From NCBI RefSeq assembly GCF_002435945.1, contig NZ_DIXC01000059.1, forward strand, positions 1 through 19,062: 19,062 bases of DNA. The letters are read 5' to 3'. Every line of letters begins with the position of its first letter. Positions within the stretch are counted from its first letter, which is position 1. The position numbers and the translations under genes are program-made. The notes beneath the pieces are model-generated. The model made no database searches. It was not told where the DNA came from and worked only from the letters and a program-made list of their open reading frames with translations. Positions 6,975 through 14,648 of this stretch are shown here, piece by piece. The stretch comes from Mesotoga sp. UBA6090 (lineage in GTDB: Bacteria; Thermotogota; Thermotogae; Petrotogales; Kosmotogaceae).

Positions 6975-8187
6975 GTGAATCTCCAAAGATCTCTAGCATC
7001 GCATTAAGTAGTTTGGAGAATGAAGTTAGATCCATCGCCTCTCTTGGTGAATGACTTACTCCCGTAGGATTTGGCAGCAAGATAAGAGAAGATGGGAAGT
7101 ACTTCGAAACCTCCGCAATGTCGTGCCAGGCTATGCTATTCATTCTTGTAGAAGAAAGCCCCTTAACTGTCAAACTGTTTTGGAGGTATTCGAGGTAAGC
7201 GCTGTCCATTGTCGCCGGATCCATGGTGGAGAGCTCCGACGAAGAGAATTCTATAGCAGCCCCTTCGGATACGCCTCTACAATAATCTGTCAGAGAGCCT
7301 TTGAATTCTTCGAGAGAACGAACTGAGAAACCTCTTATGTCTACGGTAGTCTCGGTCTCTCCAGGAATCATATTCATTACATTTGGAGTATTAACTAGCC
7401 TAGTTACGGTCCCAACAACCTCATCTGATGACATTAGCTTGCTCAACTCGCTTGCCTTTAATATGGCAGAAGTTGAAGCCAGAAGCGAGTCTCTTCTTGC
7501 CGAGAGATTCATAAGGCTCGAATGATTGGTCTCACCTTTGAAAGTGAAACTGAGTCTCCTTTGACCGGCAATCTTCTCAACAAATGCAAGATCCAAGGCT
7601 TTTTTTGATAACTCTTTTGATTGATCCACATGTATTTCGATGAATCTTGTTCCTTCTTCAACAGACGGCTTTTCAACTTGTGAAAAGCTCTGAAAATCCG
7701 CCTCTTCAATTAGTTTAGTCAGGGATACTCTTTCCCCGATCAATGTTTCATAGTCCCCCAAGGGTTCCTCTCCCTTGAGGAAGAACGCCGATCCCAACGA
7801 TGCCCGGCCGAACAGTGAGGACTCTTCGCAGTTGAAGGCGCATAATTCAATACGTTCGGCCTCGGCCTTTCCTAGAAGGCTCAGAAGTAGAATTCCAAAT
7901 ACAACGCCCGCAGTTCCGTCATATTTGCCGCCATTTGGAACCGAATCATAGTGAGAACAGAAAACTACTTTGTCATCTCTCCGACTTTCTCTCCCGCTGG
8001 AGGTCAAGATGTTTCCCATTCTATCGACATAGACTCTCTTTCCAACTTCATTCAACCTTTTCGCCAGATACTCAAGCGAAAGTCTGTTTTCCCTTGTGAA
8101 GGGAAGACGAGTAACTCCTTCATCTGTCGAGGTGAATTTCGATAACTTATCTATTTCTTCCGATACTAGATATTCGAGACCGCTCAA
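6961..8187 (-). CDS. M20 hydantoinase/carbamoylase-family amidohydrolase; candidate N-carbamoyl-aspartate hydrolase
   Basis: 408 residues of the family holding N-carbamoyl-L-amino-acid hydrolases, beta-ureidopropionase and allantoate amidohydrolase, which cleave a ureido group to amino acid, CO2 and NH3. I prefer TTG 8187: AAGGAG lies 5 bases ahead and merges with the permease stop. An ATG at 8217 would add 10 residues and has no ribosome site. Metal and catalytic residues: H79 (CSHYDSVPNGG), D90 (KYDG), E121/E122 (CEESSLFGRASLGS), H186 (EIHVDQ), H379 (GVSHSPREAM). NHSS and RRDS (221-233) fit the dimer/substrate lid, and MNMIPGETETTVDIR is typical. The usual SGAGHD box reads NSIAWHD. Placed directly before pyrC, its likely substrate is N-carbamoyl-L-aspartate. 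This is inference; carbamoyl-beta-alanine is the alternative. Confidence 0.85.
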   Translation of the reverse strand: MSGLEYLVSEEIDKLSKFTSTDEGVTRLPFTRENRLSLEYLAKRLNEVGKRVYVDRMGNILTSSGRESRRDDKVVFCSHYDSVPNGGKYDGTAGVVFGILLLSLLGKAEAERIELCAFNCEESSLFGRASLGSAFFLKGEEPLGDYETLIGERVSLTKLIEEADFQSFSQVEKPSVEEGTRFIEIHVDQSKELSKKALDLAFVEKIAGQRRLSFTFKGETNHSSLMNLSARRDSLLASTSAILKASELSKLMSSDEVVGTVTRLVNTPNVMNMIPGETETTVDIRGFSVRSLEEFKGSLTDYCRGVSEGAAIEFSSSELSTMDPATMDSAYLEYLQNSLTVKGLSSTRMNSIAWHDIAEVSKYFPSSLILLPNPTGVSHSPREAMDLTSFSKLLNAMLEIFGDSHAPN

Positions 8188-8197
8188 GCTAACTCCT

Positions 8198-8965
8198 TCA
8201 CTTTGCCGCCGATTCATGCCAGAACAACAGTTTTTCCTGCAGTTTCTTCATTCCAATATCCAGGAAGAAGCTGAGAAGACTAATCACAGTGATTACAGTC
8301 AACAGTAAAGTTATATCGTACATCTCGTTCCCGAGAATCAGAAGAAATCCAAGCCCGGCCTTTGAACCCATCATTTCTCCTATGACTGCAGCCGTGATCG
8401 ACAACACAAGGGCTACACGCAATCCAGTCATCAGATACGGCATCGAATTCATGAGTTCAAGTTTGAACATAACTTGAAGACGACTTGCCTTCAAAACCTT
8501 CATCAGGTTGTAGTAGTTCTTTTCAGTTGATCTTACACCGAGGATCATATTTATCATTACAGGGAACAGAGTAACAAGAGCAATTAGAACCACTTTGGAC
8601 AGTATTCCAAGCCCGAACCATAGCACAAAGAGCGGAGCAAGCGATATCTTTGGAGCAGTCTGGAATATGAGTATGTACGGTGAAAGCGCCTTCTCGAGAA
8701 TCTCTACCTTTGCAAGAACGTATCCAAGTACTATTCCTATAACCGCTCCGGAACTGAACCCTATCGCTATCTCTTCGAGCGTCGCCATGAAGTTCTTTTG
8801 CAAAACGGAGTTCTTGACCAACTCAACGAACTTGAAGAGAATATCTTCGGGCGGAGGAAGGATATGTGTTGGAGTATTAAGAATTGTGACCACTACTTTC
8901 CACACAACCAATACAGCGACTAGAAATAGAAAGCTCATTAGTTTTGAATTGATGTTCTTTTTCAA
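8198..8965 (-). CDS. ABC transporter permease 2 (SsuC/TauC/NMT1-associated type)
   Basis: A 255-residue inner-membrane permease with about six hydrophobic segments, beginning LMSFLFLVAVLVVWKVVV. TTG 8965 is the start because AGGAGG sits 7 bases before it. The ILPPPEDI motif after the first helix and the segment QTAPKISLAPLFVLWFGLG followed by the cytoplasmic loop NLMKVLKASRLQVMFKLELMNSMPYLMTGL are typical of nitrate/taurine/aliphatic-sulfonate/pyrimidine-precursor transporters. It ends KLLFWHESAAK; permease 1 in this operon has the same LLFWHES tail, so the two are paralogues and may form a heterodimer. The gap to the binding-protein gene is 28 bases. Confidence 0.9.
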   Translation of the reverse strand: MKKNINSKLMSFLFLVAVLVVWKVVVTILNTPTHILPPPEDILFKFVELVKNSVLQKNFMATLEEIAIGFSSGAVIGIVLGYVLAKVEILEKALSPYILIFQTAPKISLAPLFVLWFGLGILSKVVLIALVTLFPVMINMILGVRSTEKNYYNLMKVLKASRLQVMFKLELMNSMPYLMTGLRVALVLSITAAVIGEMMGSKAGLGFLLILGNEMYDITLLLTVITVISLLSFFLDIGMKKLQEKLLFWHESAAK

Positions 8966-8993
8966 AATTCTTCCTCCTACCCGAAGATTTAGT

Positions 8994-9959
8994 TTACAGT
9001 CTTGGTATTACGAAATCGGCCGCGTTGACATCTGTGGTTATCAGATCGTACTCTCTCATGATGTCGATAGTCTGCTGCCATCTTTCAACGTTTCCAAATC
9101 CAAATCCAAAGGCTTTGGTGTCTTCGCTCTGCCAGAGGTAGTTCGCATAGATCTCGGAAAGTATGTCGGCCATGTATTCCTCTCTGCCAATATATGTCGG
9201 CGCATACTTCGCGATTGCCACAACAGTGGCTTCCTTCATATTCTCTGGATCTGAGAGATAGGCCATCACTCTGCTCAAAGCCCTTGTGAATCTAACGGCC
9301 AGATCCCTGTTCTCATTCAGGATTTTGTCTCCGGTTACTACAACGTTTCCGAATGAAGGAAGGAACTCGTCTGACCTGAATTCATCTACTTCGATTCCCT
9401 GATACCTTAGTTCGAAGGTTCTAAGCATTGAGAAGCAAATTGCATCTACTCTCTTGTTTACGAGAGCCGGTACGATAGCCTCGGTTCCAACAATCTCAAG
9501 CTGGATGTCATTCAGTGAAAGCCCATTCTTTTTCAGGAGTATTTGTAGCTGCACATAGTTGGGGCTTCCATAAGATGTTATTGCTACTTTCTTCCCTTTG
9601 AGATCCTGGGGTGTTTCAATGCCGCTTTCCTTAAGGAAGATAGTTGAGCCGAGTCCATGCTGGTAGGTAGTATGAATAACATTTACAGGTATTCCCTGAG
9701 CTCTTGCAGTTATGACTGGTTCGCCATTGGGGAAACCAAATTCAACATTTCCAACTGCCACGTTTCTGATTATGTCTGAAGCGCTTCCAAAAAGATAGTC
9801 GACTTCAAGACCTTCCTCTTCAAAATAGCCAAGCTCTATTCCCATGTAGATGGGAATGTAGTAAGGAACTGCGGAACCCTCGATCTGCAGGGTTACTTTC
9901 TGGGCAAAAACAAACATGCTTACTAGAACCAATAAAAACACAAGTACTGCCTTTTTCAA
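8994..9959 (-). CDS. NMT1/SsuA/THI5-like ABC transporter substrate-binding protein
   Basis: A 321-residue secreted binding protein. TTG 9959 is chosen: AGGAGGG (9966-9972) sits 6 bases ahead and the resulting N-terminus is a signal peptide (KK, VLVFLLVLVSMFVFA, cleavage near residue 19). The mature part has the family pattern YYIPIYMGIELGYFEEEGLEV, then VGNVEFGF, DLKGKKVAITSYGSPNY and VPALVNKRVDAICF. Members bind nitrate analogues, taurine, sulfonates, and thiamin-precursor pyrimidines (ThiY). The ligand here is unknown; neighbours argue for a pyrimidine such as orotate. There is no lipobox cysteine. Confidence 0.92.
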   Translation of the reverse strand: MKKAVLVFLLVLVSMFVFAQKVTLQIEGSAVPYYIPIYMGIELGYFEEEGLEVDYLFGSASDIIRNVAVGNVEFGFPNGEPVITARAQGIPVNVIHTTYQHGLGSTIFLKESGIETPQDLKGKKVAITSYGSPNYVQLQILLKKNGLSLNDIQLEIVGTEAIVPALVNKRVDAICFSMLRTFELRYQGIEVDEFRSDEFLPSFGNVVVTGDKILNENRDLAVRFTRALSRVMAYLSDPENMKEATVVAIAKYAPTYIGREEYMADILSEIYANYLWQSEDTKAFGFGFGNVERWQQTIDIMREYDLITTDVNAADFVIPRL

Positions 9960-9975
9960 ATCAATCCCTCCTCGT

Positions 9976-10761
9976 TCAGAGTGTTCTAAAATCTGTTTCA
10001 AGTGCAGTTTCTATTGCACAAAGTTGCGCTGACCTATAATCAGTAAGCCATTCATCCGTCTTCCGATTTCCGTGAACTGCCAGGATGTTTGCTGCCTTCA
10101 TCCCCAAAAGACTTGCCAGAGTAAAGATCGTCTCGGTTTCCATATCGAAATTGATAACGCCCGCAGATGAAAGTTCTTCAGGCAAACTGGGACCGGGGAT
10201 TTCAAAACCTCTTATGCTCCGACCCTGTCCGGCATAATAAGAGTCAACAGTAGCGCCTATGCCGACATGAGCCCTGACCCCCTTTCTAGAAGCGCTTTCG
10301 GCCAGTGCGACGACCATAAATGGGTCGGCGACGGCCGGGTATTCTGCTCTAACGTACATTTTGGAGCTTCCCCCAAGTCTTACTGCGGCGGAGTTGATTA
10401 TCATCTCTCCGCACTTAATGTCCTTTCTAAGCGCTCCACAACCTCCCACTCTGACAACTCTTTCTACACCAAGAGCGTGCAGTTCCACCATAACTATTTC
10501 TGATGAACCGCCTCCAATTCCGGTAGAACAGACGCCAAACTCCTTCCCTCTGAAAGTACCGATTCCTGTCGAGAATTCTCGATTGACGGACAGATATTCA
10601 AAGGAATCTGCCGCTTCTTCGAAGAGCTTCAGTCGTTCTGGATCACCTGGAAGGAAGAACAGCTTCGGAATCTTTGAATCCATGCTCAACTTCAGATGCT
10701 GGAGTTTGCCGTTTTCGATGGGATTGCTCGCTGTTGGTTTTCTGAATCCTTCATTCATCAT
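9976..10761 (-). CDS. Uridine-phosphorylase-like nucleoside phosphorylase
   Basis: 261 residues of the PNP/UDP family, which splits a nucleoside with phosphate to base and (deoxy)ribose-1-phosphate. Phosphate-site residues match E. coli Udp: GD at 39-40, R43 (DPERL), R61 (NREFST), R104 (RVGGCG). The uracil-holding pair Q179/R181 (YAGQGR) and the ribose-binding MET motif (M207, E208) are present, as is R233 (GNRKT). The two hydrophobic pocket residues just before that Arg (I220/V221 of E. coli Udp, as I recall) are H230/G231 here, so the base may not be plain uracil. ATG 10761 forms an ATGA overlap with permease 1; the next ATG at 10758 has the better spacing to GGAGGG. About 27 extra residues precede the core. 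Confidence 0.85.
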   Translation of the reverse strand: MMNEGFRKPTASNPIENGKLQHLKLSMDSKIPKLFFLPGDPERLKLFEEAADSFEYLSVNREFSTGIGTFRGKEFGVCSTGIGGGSSEIVMVELHALGVERVVRVGGCGALRKDIKCGEMIINSAAVRLGGSSKMYVRAEYPAVADPFMVVALAESASRKGVRAHVGIGATVDSYYAGQGRSIRGFEIPGPSLPEELSSAGVINFDMETETIFTLASLLGMKAANILAVHGNRKTDEWLTDYRSAQLCAIETALETDFRTL

Positions 10762-11540
10762 GTTCCCTCCGTGAAGGCCAATTTTGACTCATGCCAGAAC
10801 AAGAGTTTCTTTTCTATAAGTTCAATACTCCAGTAGAGAATTAATCCCAGGAAAGTAGTAGCAATTATCGACGCTATTAGAAGATTTGCATCATACAGAG
10901 AACTTCCGTACACAAGCAGGTAACCGAAACCTCTGTCTCCCGCCATCCATTCTGAGACTATTGCCCCTATTATTGACTGCACCATCGCGATCTTTAGTCC
11001 TGCCATGATTAAGGGAGTGGCCATCGGGAGTCTCATCTTAAGAGTTGACTGGCGTTCCGATGCACCGAGAATTGTCATAAGATTCTCGTAGTCCTCCGGG
11101 ACAGATCGCAGTCCCAAGATTGTGTTTATCATCACTGGGAAGAATGCTGAAAGGACTATAAGCAATAGCTTTGATGGCATCCCGAGTCCGAACCAAATAA
11201 CAAAGAGAGGAATGAGAGATACTTTTGGTGTAGCCTGAATAAGCATGACGTATGGTGAGATTACTTCCTCAAAGGTTCTCGATTTCGCCGAGAAGTACCC
11301 AGCCACAAAGCCCAGAACAGATCCAACGGAGAAGCCTATAAGTATCGTATACAGGGTTACCCAGCCTTCTCTTATGAAAGTGCCGTGTGCAACAAGAGAG
11401 ATAAACCTCTGTCCCACAGCCTCTGGAGGTGGAAGGATAAATCCTGGAACATCTCTGACGATTATGTATCCCTTCCAAAAACCCAGGAAGAGTACCAGGA
11501 AAAGAATCGAGATTATTGCTATTAGGACTTTCCTGTTCAT
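10758..11540 (-). CDS. ABC transporter permease 1 (SsuC/TauC type)
   Basis: 260 residues with about six membrane segments. ATG 11540 overlaps the ATPase stop as ATGA. FILPPPEAVGQRF follows the first helix, and QATPKVSLIPLFVIWFGLGMPSKLLL plus the loop NLMTILGASERQSTLKMRLPMATPLIMAGL are the conserved permease core that contacts the ATPase. The C-terminus KKLLFWHESK parallels permease 2. Most SsuABC/TauABC-type systems use one permease gene; two distinct ones in one operon suggest a heterodimer. Confidence 0.9.
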   Translation of the reverse strand: MNRKVLIAIISILFLVLFLGFWKGYIIVRDVPGFILPPPEAVGQRFISLVAHGTFIREGWVTLYTILIGFSVGSVLGFVAGYFSAKSRTFEEVISPYVMLIQATPKVSLIPLFVIWFGLGMPSKLLLIVLSAFFPVMINTILGLRSVPEDYENLMTILGASERQSTLKMRLPMATPLIMAGLKIAMVQSIIGAIVSEWMAGDRGFGYLLVYGSSLYDANLLIASIIATTFLGLILYWSIELIEKKLLFWHESKLAFTEGT

Positions 11541-12304
11541 TGTTTGAGCATCTCCCGTAGCTCTTTGACGTAGGAGTAGAATTCTGGCGTGAGTTTTGAA
11601 TCTTCATTTCGAGGTCTGGGTAGTTCAACCTTCATGTCAGCGATCACTCTACCGGGTTTTGTGCCCATTACGATTATTCGGTCTGAAAGATACACAGCTT
11701 CACTAATACTGTGGGTTACAAAGATCACTGTCTTTCTGGTTGATTCCCAGATTTCAAGGAGAACGTTGTTGAGATTGTCTCTCGTTATTGCGTCAAGAGC
11801 CCCGAAAGGTTCGTCCATAAGTAGAATTGGGGGATTATAGGACAAGGCTCTCACAATAGCCACACGTTGTTTCATTCCACCTGAAAGCTGTCTGGGGTAG
11901 GAATTTTCAAAACCTACAAGTTTTGCAAGTTTGAAAATATTCCTGACGTTGCTTTCATCTGCTTTCTCCTTGTTGCCCATGATTTCGAATGGAAACAGAG
12001 CGTTATCTATTGCTGTTCTCCAGGGCAAAAGGACGGAATCCTGGAATACGAATCCAAACGGAGGGGTCTTGCGATTCTCTTTCTCCGTAATTTCCACCGT
12101 TCCGGAACTTGCCTTCAGAAGCCCCGAGACAATCTTTAGCAGTGTTGATTTCCCACAGCCCGAGGGTCCCAGCAGTGAGACGAACTCACCTCTGTTGACT
12201 GTGAATGAAACATCCTCCAAGGCAACGAATTCCTTTTTATCTTTCTTTGTTCCGCTAGAGAAGACCCTTCCGACATTACTTACAATTACCACGTGTTCAC
12301 TCAT
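11537..12304 (-). CDS. ABC transporter ATP-binding protein (SsuB/TauB/NrtD type)
   Basis: A 255-residue cytoplasmic ATPase that powers the importer formed with the two permeases and the NMT1-type binding protein. Walker A GPSGCGKST is at 46-54, the Q-loop Q88 is in FVFQDSVLLPWRT, the signature LSGGMKQR at 140-147, Walker B ILLMDEP at 160-166, the D-loop GALD follows, and the switch histidine is H198 in VTHSISEAV. The LLPWRT sequence after the Q-loop is characteristic of the nitrate/taurine/sulfonate subfamily. AGAGG lies 5 bases before the ATG. Only 8 bases separate it from the IclR gene. Confidence 0.95.
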   Translation of the reverse strand: MSEHVVIVSNVGRVFSSGTKKDKKEFVALEDVSFTVNRGEFVSLLGPSGCGKSTLLKIVSGLLKASSGTVEITEKENRKTPPFGFVFQDSVLLPWRTAIDNALFPFEIMGNKEKADESNVRNIFKLAKLVGFENSYPRQLSGGMKQRVAIVRALSYNPPILLMDEPFGALDAITRDNLNNVLLEIWESTRKTVIFVTHSISEAVYLSDRIIVMGTKPGRVIADMKVELPRPRNEDSKLTPEFYSYVKELREMLKQ

Positions 12305-12312
12305 GTCAACCT

Positions 12313-13056
12313 CTAGAAAGTGTATTTGCTGATATCCACAGCAGTCTTTTTTAGATTGGCTACAATTTCCCCATTTATCCTCTTTGTACTGAATCTCTCT
12401 TTCGGCGCAATCGCAGTTATGCTGGCGACAACACTTCCCGACGAATCGAAAACGGGCACCGCGACCGCCCTGAGTCCCGGCTCGAATTCCTCGTCACAGA
12501 AGGCAAAACCTTCTTGCCTGACTCTTTCTAGACGAACCTTATAATCCTCCACCGGACAAGTTTCGATTTCAGGGTAATTGCCGATGTGAGATTTACATAC
12601 AAGGCCTAACGCTCTTTCTATGTCAATGTTTGCGGCAATAGCCAACCCGGCAGCTGTGCAATGAACAGGAAGATAAACTCCAGATCTGGCTCTGAAACTA
12701 AAGACTCTATCGCTTTCAACAGTCAACACGGAGGTTACCCCGTTTTCCGTAAGTTCACTGAAGAAGACTGTTTCATTAATCTTATCTTTCAGCTCAATAA
12801 GACAGTTTTTCAGGTTAACTATATTCATCTTTCTAGCGATTTCACTTACCATGGGTATTATTCTTGGGCTCAATCTGTAGCGTTTGGCCTCTTCAATCTT
12901 AGTCAAGATTTCGCAGTCTACAAGATCGTTAAGTATTCGGTGAGAGGAGGACATAGGGAAACCGGATTTTCCCGACGCTTCCTGAACAGTTATTCCGCTA
13001 CTATCAAAATAGGCAACGATTTCGATCATTTTGAGCACCTTCTGGAGATAAGTCAT
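12313..13056 (-). CDS. IclR-family transcriptional regulator
   Basis: A 247-residue regulator with an N-terminal winged helix-turn-helix (about 1-65: KVLKMIEIVAYFDSSGITVQEASGKSGFPMSSSHRILNDL, read in parts) and a C-terminal ligand-binding IclR domain (about 75-245), including LPVHCTAAGLAIAA, EEFEPGLRAVAVPVFDSSGSVVAS and a final basic region. ATG 13056 has GAGGT 5 bases ahead. It is the first gene of the transport/pyrimidine operon and probably controls it and itself. A perfect 19-base palindrome 21 bases upstream is its likely operator. Effector unknown; orotate or carbamoyl-aspartate would fit the gene set. Confidence 0.92.
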   Translation of the reverse strand: MTYLQKVLKMIEIVAYFDSSGITVQEASGKSGFPMSSSHRILNDLVDCEILTKIEEAKRYRLSPRIIPMVSEIARKMNIVNLKNCLIELKDKINETVFFSELTENGVTSVLTVESDRVFSFRARSGVYLPVHCTAAGLAIAANIDIERALGLVCKSHIGNYPEIETCPVEDYKVRLERVRQEGFAFCDEEFEPGLRAVAVPVFDSSGSVVASITAIAPKERFSTKRINGEIVANLKKTAVDISKYTF

Positions 13057-13076
13057 ATTTCACCTCGCGGAATCGT

Positions 13077-13095
13077 AATTCTATAAAATAGAATT
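13077..13095. promoter_or_regulatory. Palindromic operator candidate for the IclR-family regulator
   Basis: AATTCTATAAAATAGAATT is a perfect inverted repeat of 8-bp arms around AAA, just upstream of the IclR gene. On the minus strand it is placed either between TTGATA (13095-13100) and TACGAT (13072-13077), 17 bases apart, or immediately after a -10 TAAAAT (13105-13110). In the first layout the transcript would begin within the ribosome site, so the second is more comfortable. In both, bound repressor would block transcription. Confidence 0.6.
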
Positions 13096-13104
13096 ATCAA
13101 CATT

Positions 13105-13110
13105 ATTTTA
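13105..13110 (-). promoter_or_regulatory. Putative -10 box for the IclR/transport/pyrimidine operon
   Basis: TAAAAT on the minus strand, with a weak TTGGGG 18 bases upstream (13129-13134). The transcript would start near 13098, giving a leader of about 40 bases that begins at the palindrome 13077-13095. Confidence 0.35.
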
Positions 13111-13238
13111 CACGGCCACTGTCATATCCCCCAACCTTCCCTGAAGATGTCATGGCTGTCTAGAGATGATTAAATTCGATTAATACCTGCAATCTTATGA
13201 ATTCTTAATTTTTCGACTTATTTGAATGATTCGAAGTC

Positions 13239-14648
13239 TTACTTTTCTGGAGTGTATTCCTGAAAGTTAAATGAGCTTTGAATAAGATCGTGAGCCTGGG
13301 ATAGGTCACTTAGTTCTCCAAGGCCCAGCATCTGAACTATGATATTACCTGTGGCAGTTCCTTCAGCCGGTCCTGCCACTACCGGAAGCCTTGTGTAATC
13401 TGACACTAACTGGCAGAGAAGCCTGTTTCGGATGCCGCCGCCTACCATTCTAATGTTCCTTATTGACCTGCCGGTTATTGACTGCAATTGTTTTCTTGTC
13501 TGCTCCGTCTGGTAAGCGATTCCTTCGATCGAAGCTCTCACGATCTCTCCCCTGTTTCGCAAAGAGATCCCGAGCCTCTCGGCTTCGGAGAGAATAGCTT
13601 TCTCCATGTTTCTTGGTTTTTTGAAGGCTTCTGATTCTACATCTATTTTTCTCTCATAGCTTCTGGCAGTCAGCGCCATCTCGGTCAATGCATAATGATC
13701 GAGATTCGGGTTCGATTTTCTCCATTCCCTGAGGAGCTCCTGAGCCAACCAAAGACCGGTTAGATTCTTGAGCAGGCGGTACCTTCTTCCGTAGCAGCCC
13801 TCGTTGGCAAGGTTGTTTTCGATAACATCTTCATTTCTGGAAGGCTTGTCGATCAACACCCCTTCTAGACACCAGGTTCCGGCGCTGACGAACATCGAAT
13901 CATCTGAAAGATTCATGGATGTAACGGCCGATGCCGTGTCGTGGCTCGCCGGGAGAATAACCTTCATGCCCTTTATACCAAGCTCTTCCGAGACTGAGGG
14001 GAGAAGTTCTCCGGCGATTTCCCCGGGATCTACAATTGGAGTCATTATCTCCGGTAGATCGAAGAATCTTATCAGCTCTTCGCTCCAGTCATTCCGATCG
14101 GGATCGAAGAGTTGTGTGGTAGTGGCGAAAGTAAATTCTGTCAATTTCTCCCCTGTGAGGAAGTAGGTCAGGAGTGAAGGCATTGGGAGAAGGGCATCTG
14201 CCTTCTTGAGGTGACGACTGTTTTTACGTTTGAGGGATATAAGCTGATAGAGAGTGTTGAATGGCTGAAACTGGGTTGGAGCTCTGTCGAAGATCCACCG
14301 CTTACCGGCCTTCTTTATGGCGTAATCCATGGAATCGTCTTTGAACATGTCTCTGTAGTGTCTGGGATCGCCCTGAATCGAACCGGAGCTGTCGATAAGA
14401 CCGAAATCCACTCCCCAAGTGTCGATTCCTATGCTGCGAATCTCAATCCCCAGCGCTGAAGCCGCCTTAATGCTATCAACGACATTCCTGTAAAGTGAAA
14501 TGAGGTTCCAGTGAGTCGCACCGGCAATATGAATAGGCTCGTTCGAAAAGCGATGTACTTCTTCCAGAACCAGCCTGTTTCGACCGTACTTTCCGACGAA
14601 GGCCTTGCCGCTGGAGGCACCGATGTCTATTGCGAGGAATCCTATCAA
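13239..14648 (-). CDS. FGGY-family carbohydrate kinase, rhamnulokinase-like
   Basis: 469 residues. The enzyme phosphorylates a ketose or similar sugar with ATP. The start is TTG 14648, which overlaps the PfkB stop as TTGA; a weak purine-rich GGGG run precedes it. Visible motifs: DIGASSGKAFVG (8-19), IGIDTWGVDFG (73-83), QFQPFNTLYQL, the catalytic aspartate D237 in SHDTASAV, the sugar/ATP-site GTWCLEG, NLTGLWLAQELL, and the ATP-binding MVGGGIRNRLLCQLVSDY followed by GPAEGTATGNI. The set matches E. coli RhaB more than xylulose or glycerol kinases. Normal full length. It is the last gene of the sugar operon. No RhaD/FucA-type aldolase accompanies it, so L-rhamnulose is not assured as substrate. 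Confidence 0.9.
   Translation of the reverse strand: MIGFLAIDIGASSGKAFVGKYGRNRLVLEEVHRFSNEPIHIAGATHWNLISLYRNVVDSIKAASALGIEIRSIGIDTWGVDFGLIDSSGSIQGDPRHYRDMFKDDSMDYAIKKAGKRWIFDRAPTQFQPFNTLYQLISLKRKNSRHLKKADALLPMPSLLTYFLTGEKLTEFTFATTTQLFDPDRNDWSEELIRFFDLPEIMTPIVDPGEIAGELLPSVSEELGIKGMKVILPASHDTASAVTSMNLSDDSMFVSAGTWCLEGVLIDKPSRNEDVIENNLANEGCYGRRYRLLKNLTGLWLAQELLREWRKSNPNLDHYALTEMALTARSYERKIDVESEAFKKPRNMEKAILSEAERLGISLRNRGEIVRASIEGIAYQTEQTRKQLQSITGRSIRNIRMVGGGIRNRLLCQLVSDYTRLPVVAGPAEGTATGNIIVQMLGLGELSDLSQAHDLIQSSFNFQEYTPEK

Noticed and set aside
4074..8187. Reading the pyrD/pyrC/M20 set as a dihydropyrimidine (uracil) reductive pathway
   Set aside because: The active-site motifs of PyrD and PyrC are those for carboxylated orotate/dihydroorotate. 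It is kept only as the alternative hypothesis for the amidohydrolase.
8595..9254. 219-codon plus-strand open frame
   Set aside because: It is antisense across permease 2 and the binding-protein gene, both of which have clear family motifs. It looks like a shadow of membrane-protein codon use.
13140..13238. Possible terminator after the FGGY kinase gene
   Set aside because: Only a 5-bp GACTT/AAGTC stem with a long loop is visible, followed by A-rich rather than T-rich sequence on the minus strand, so termination between the two operons is not shown.
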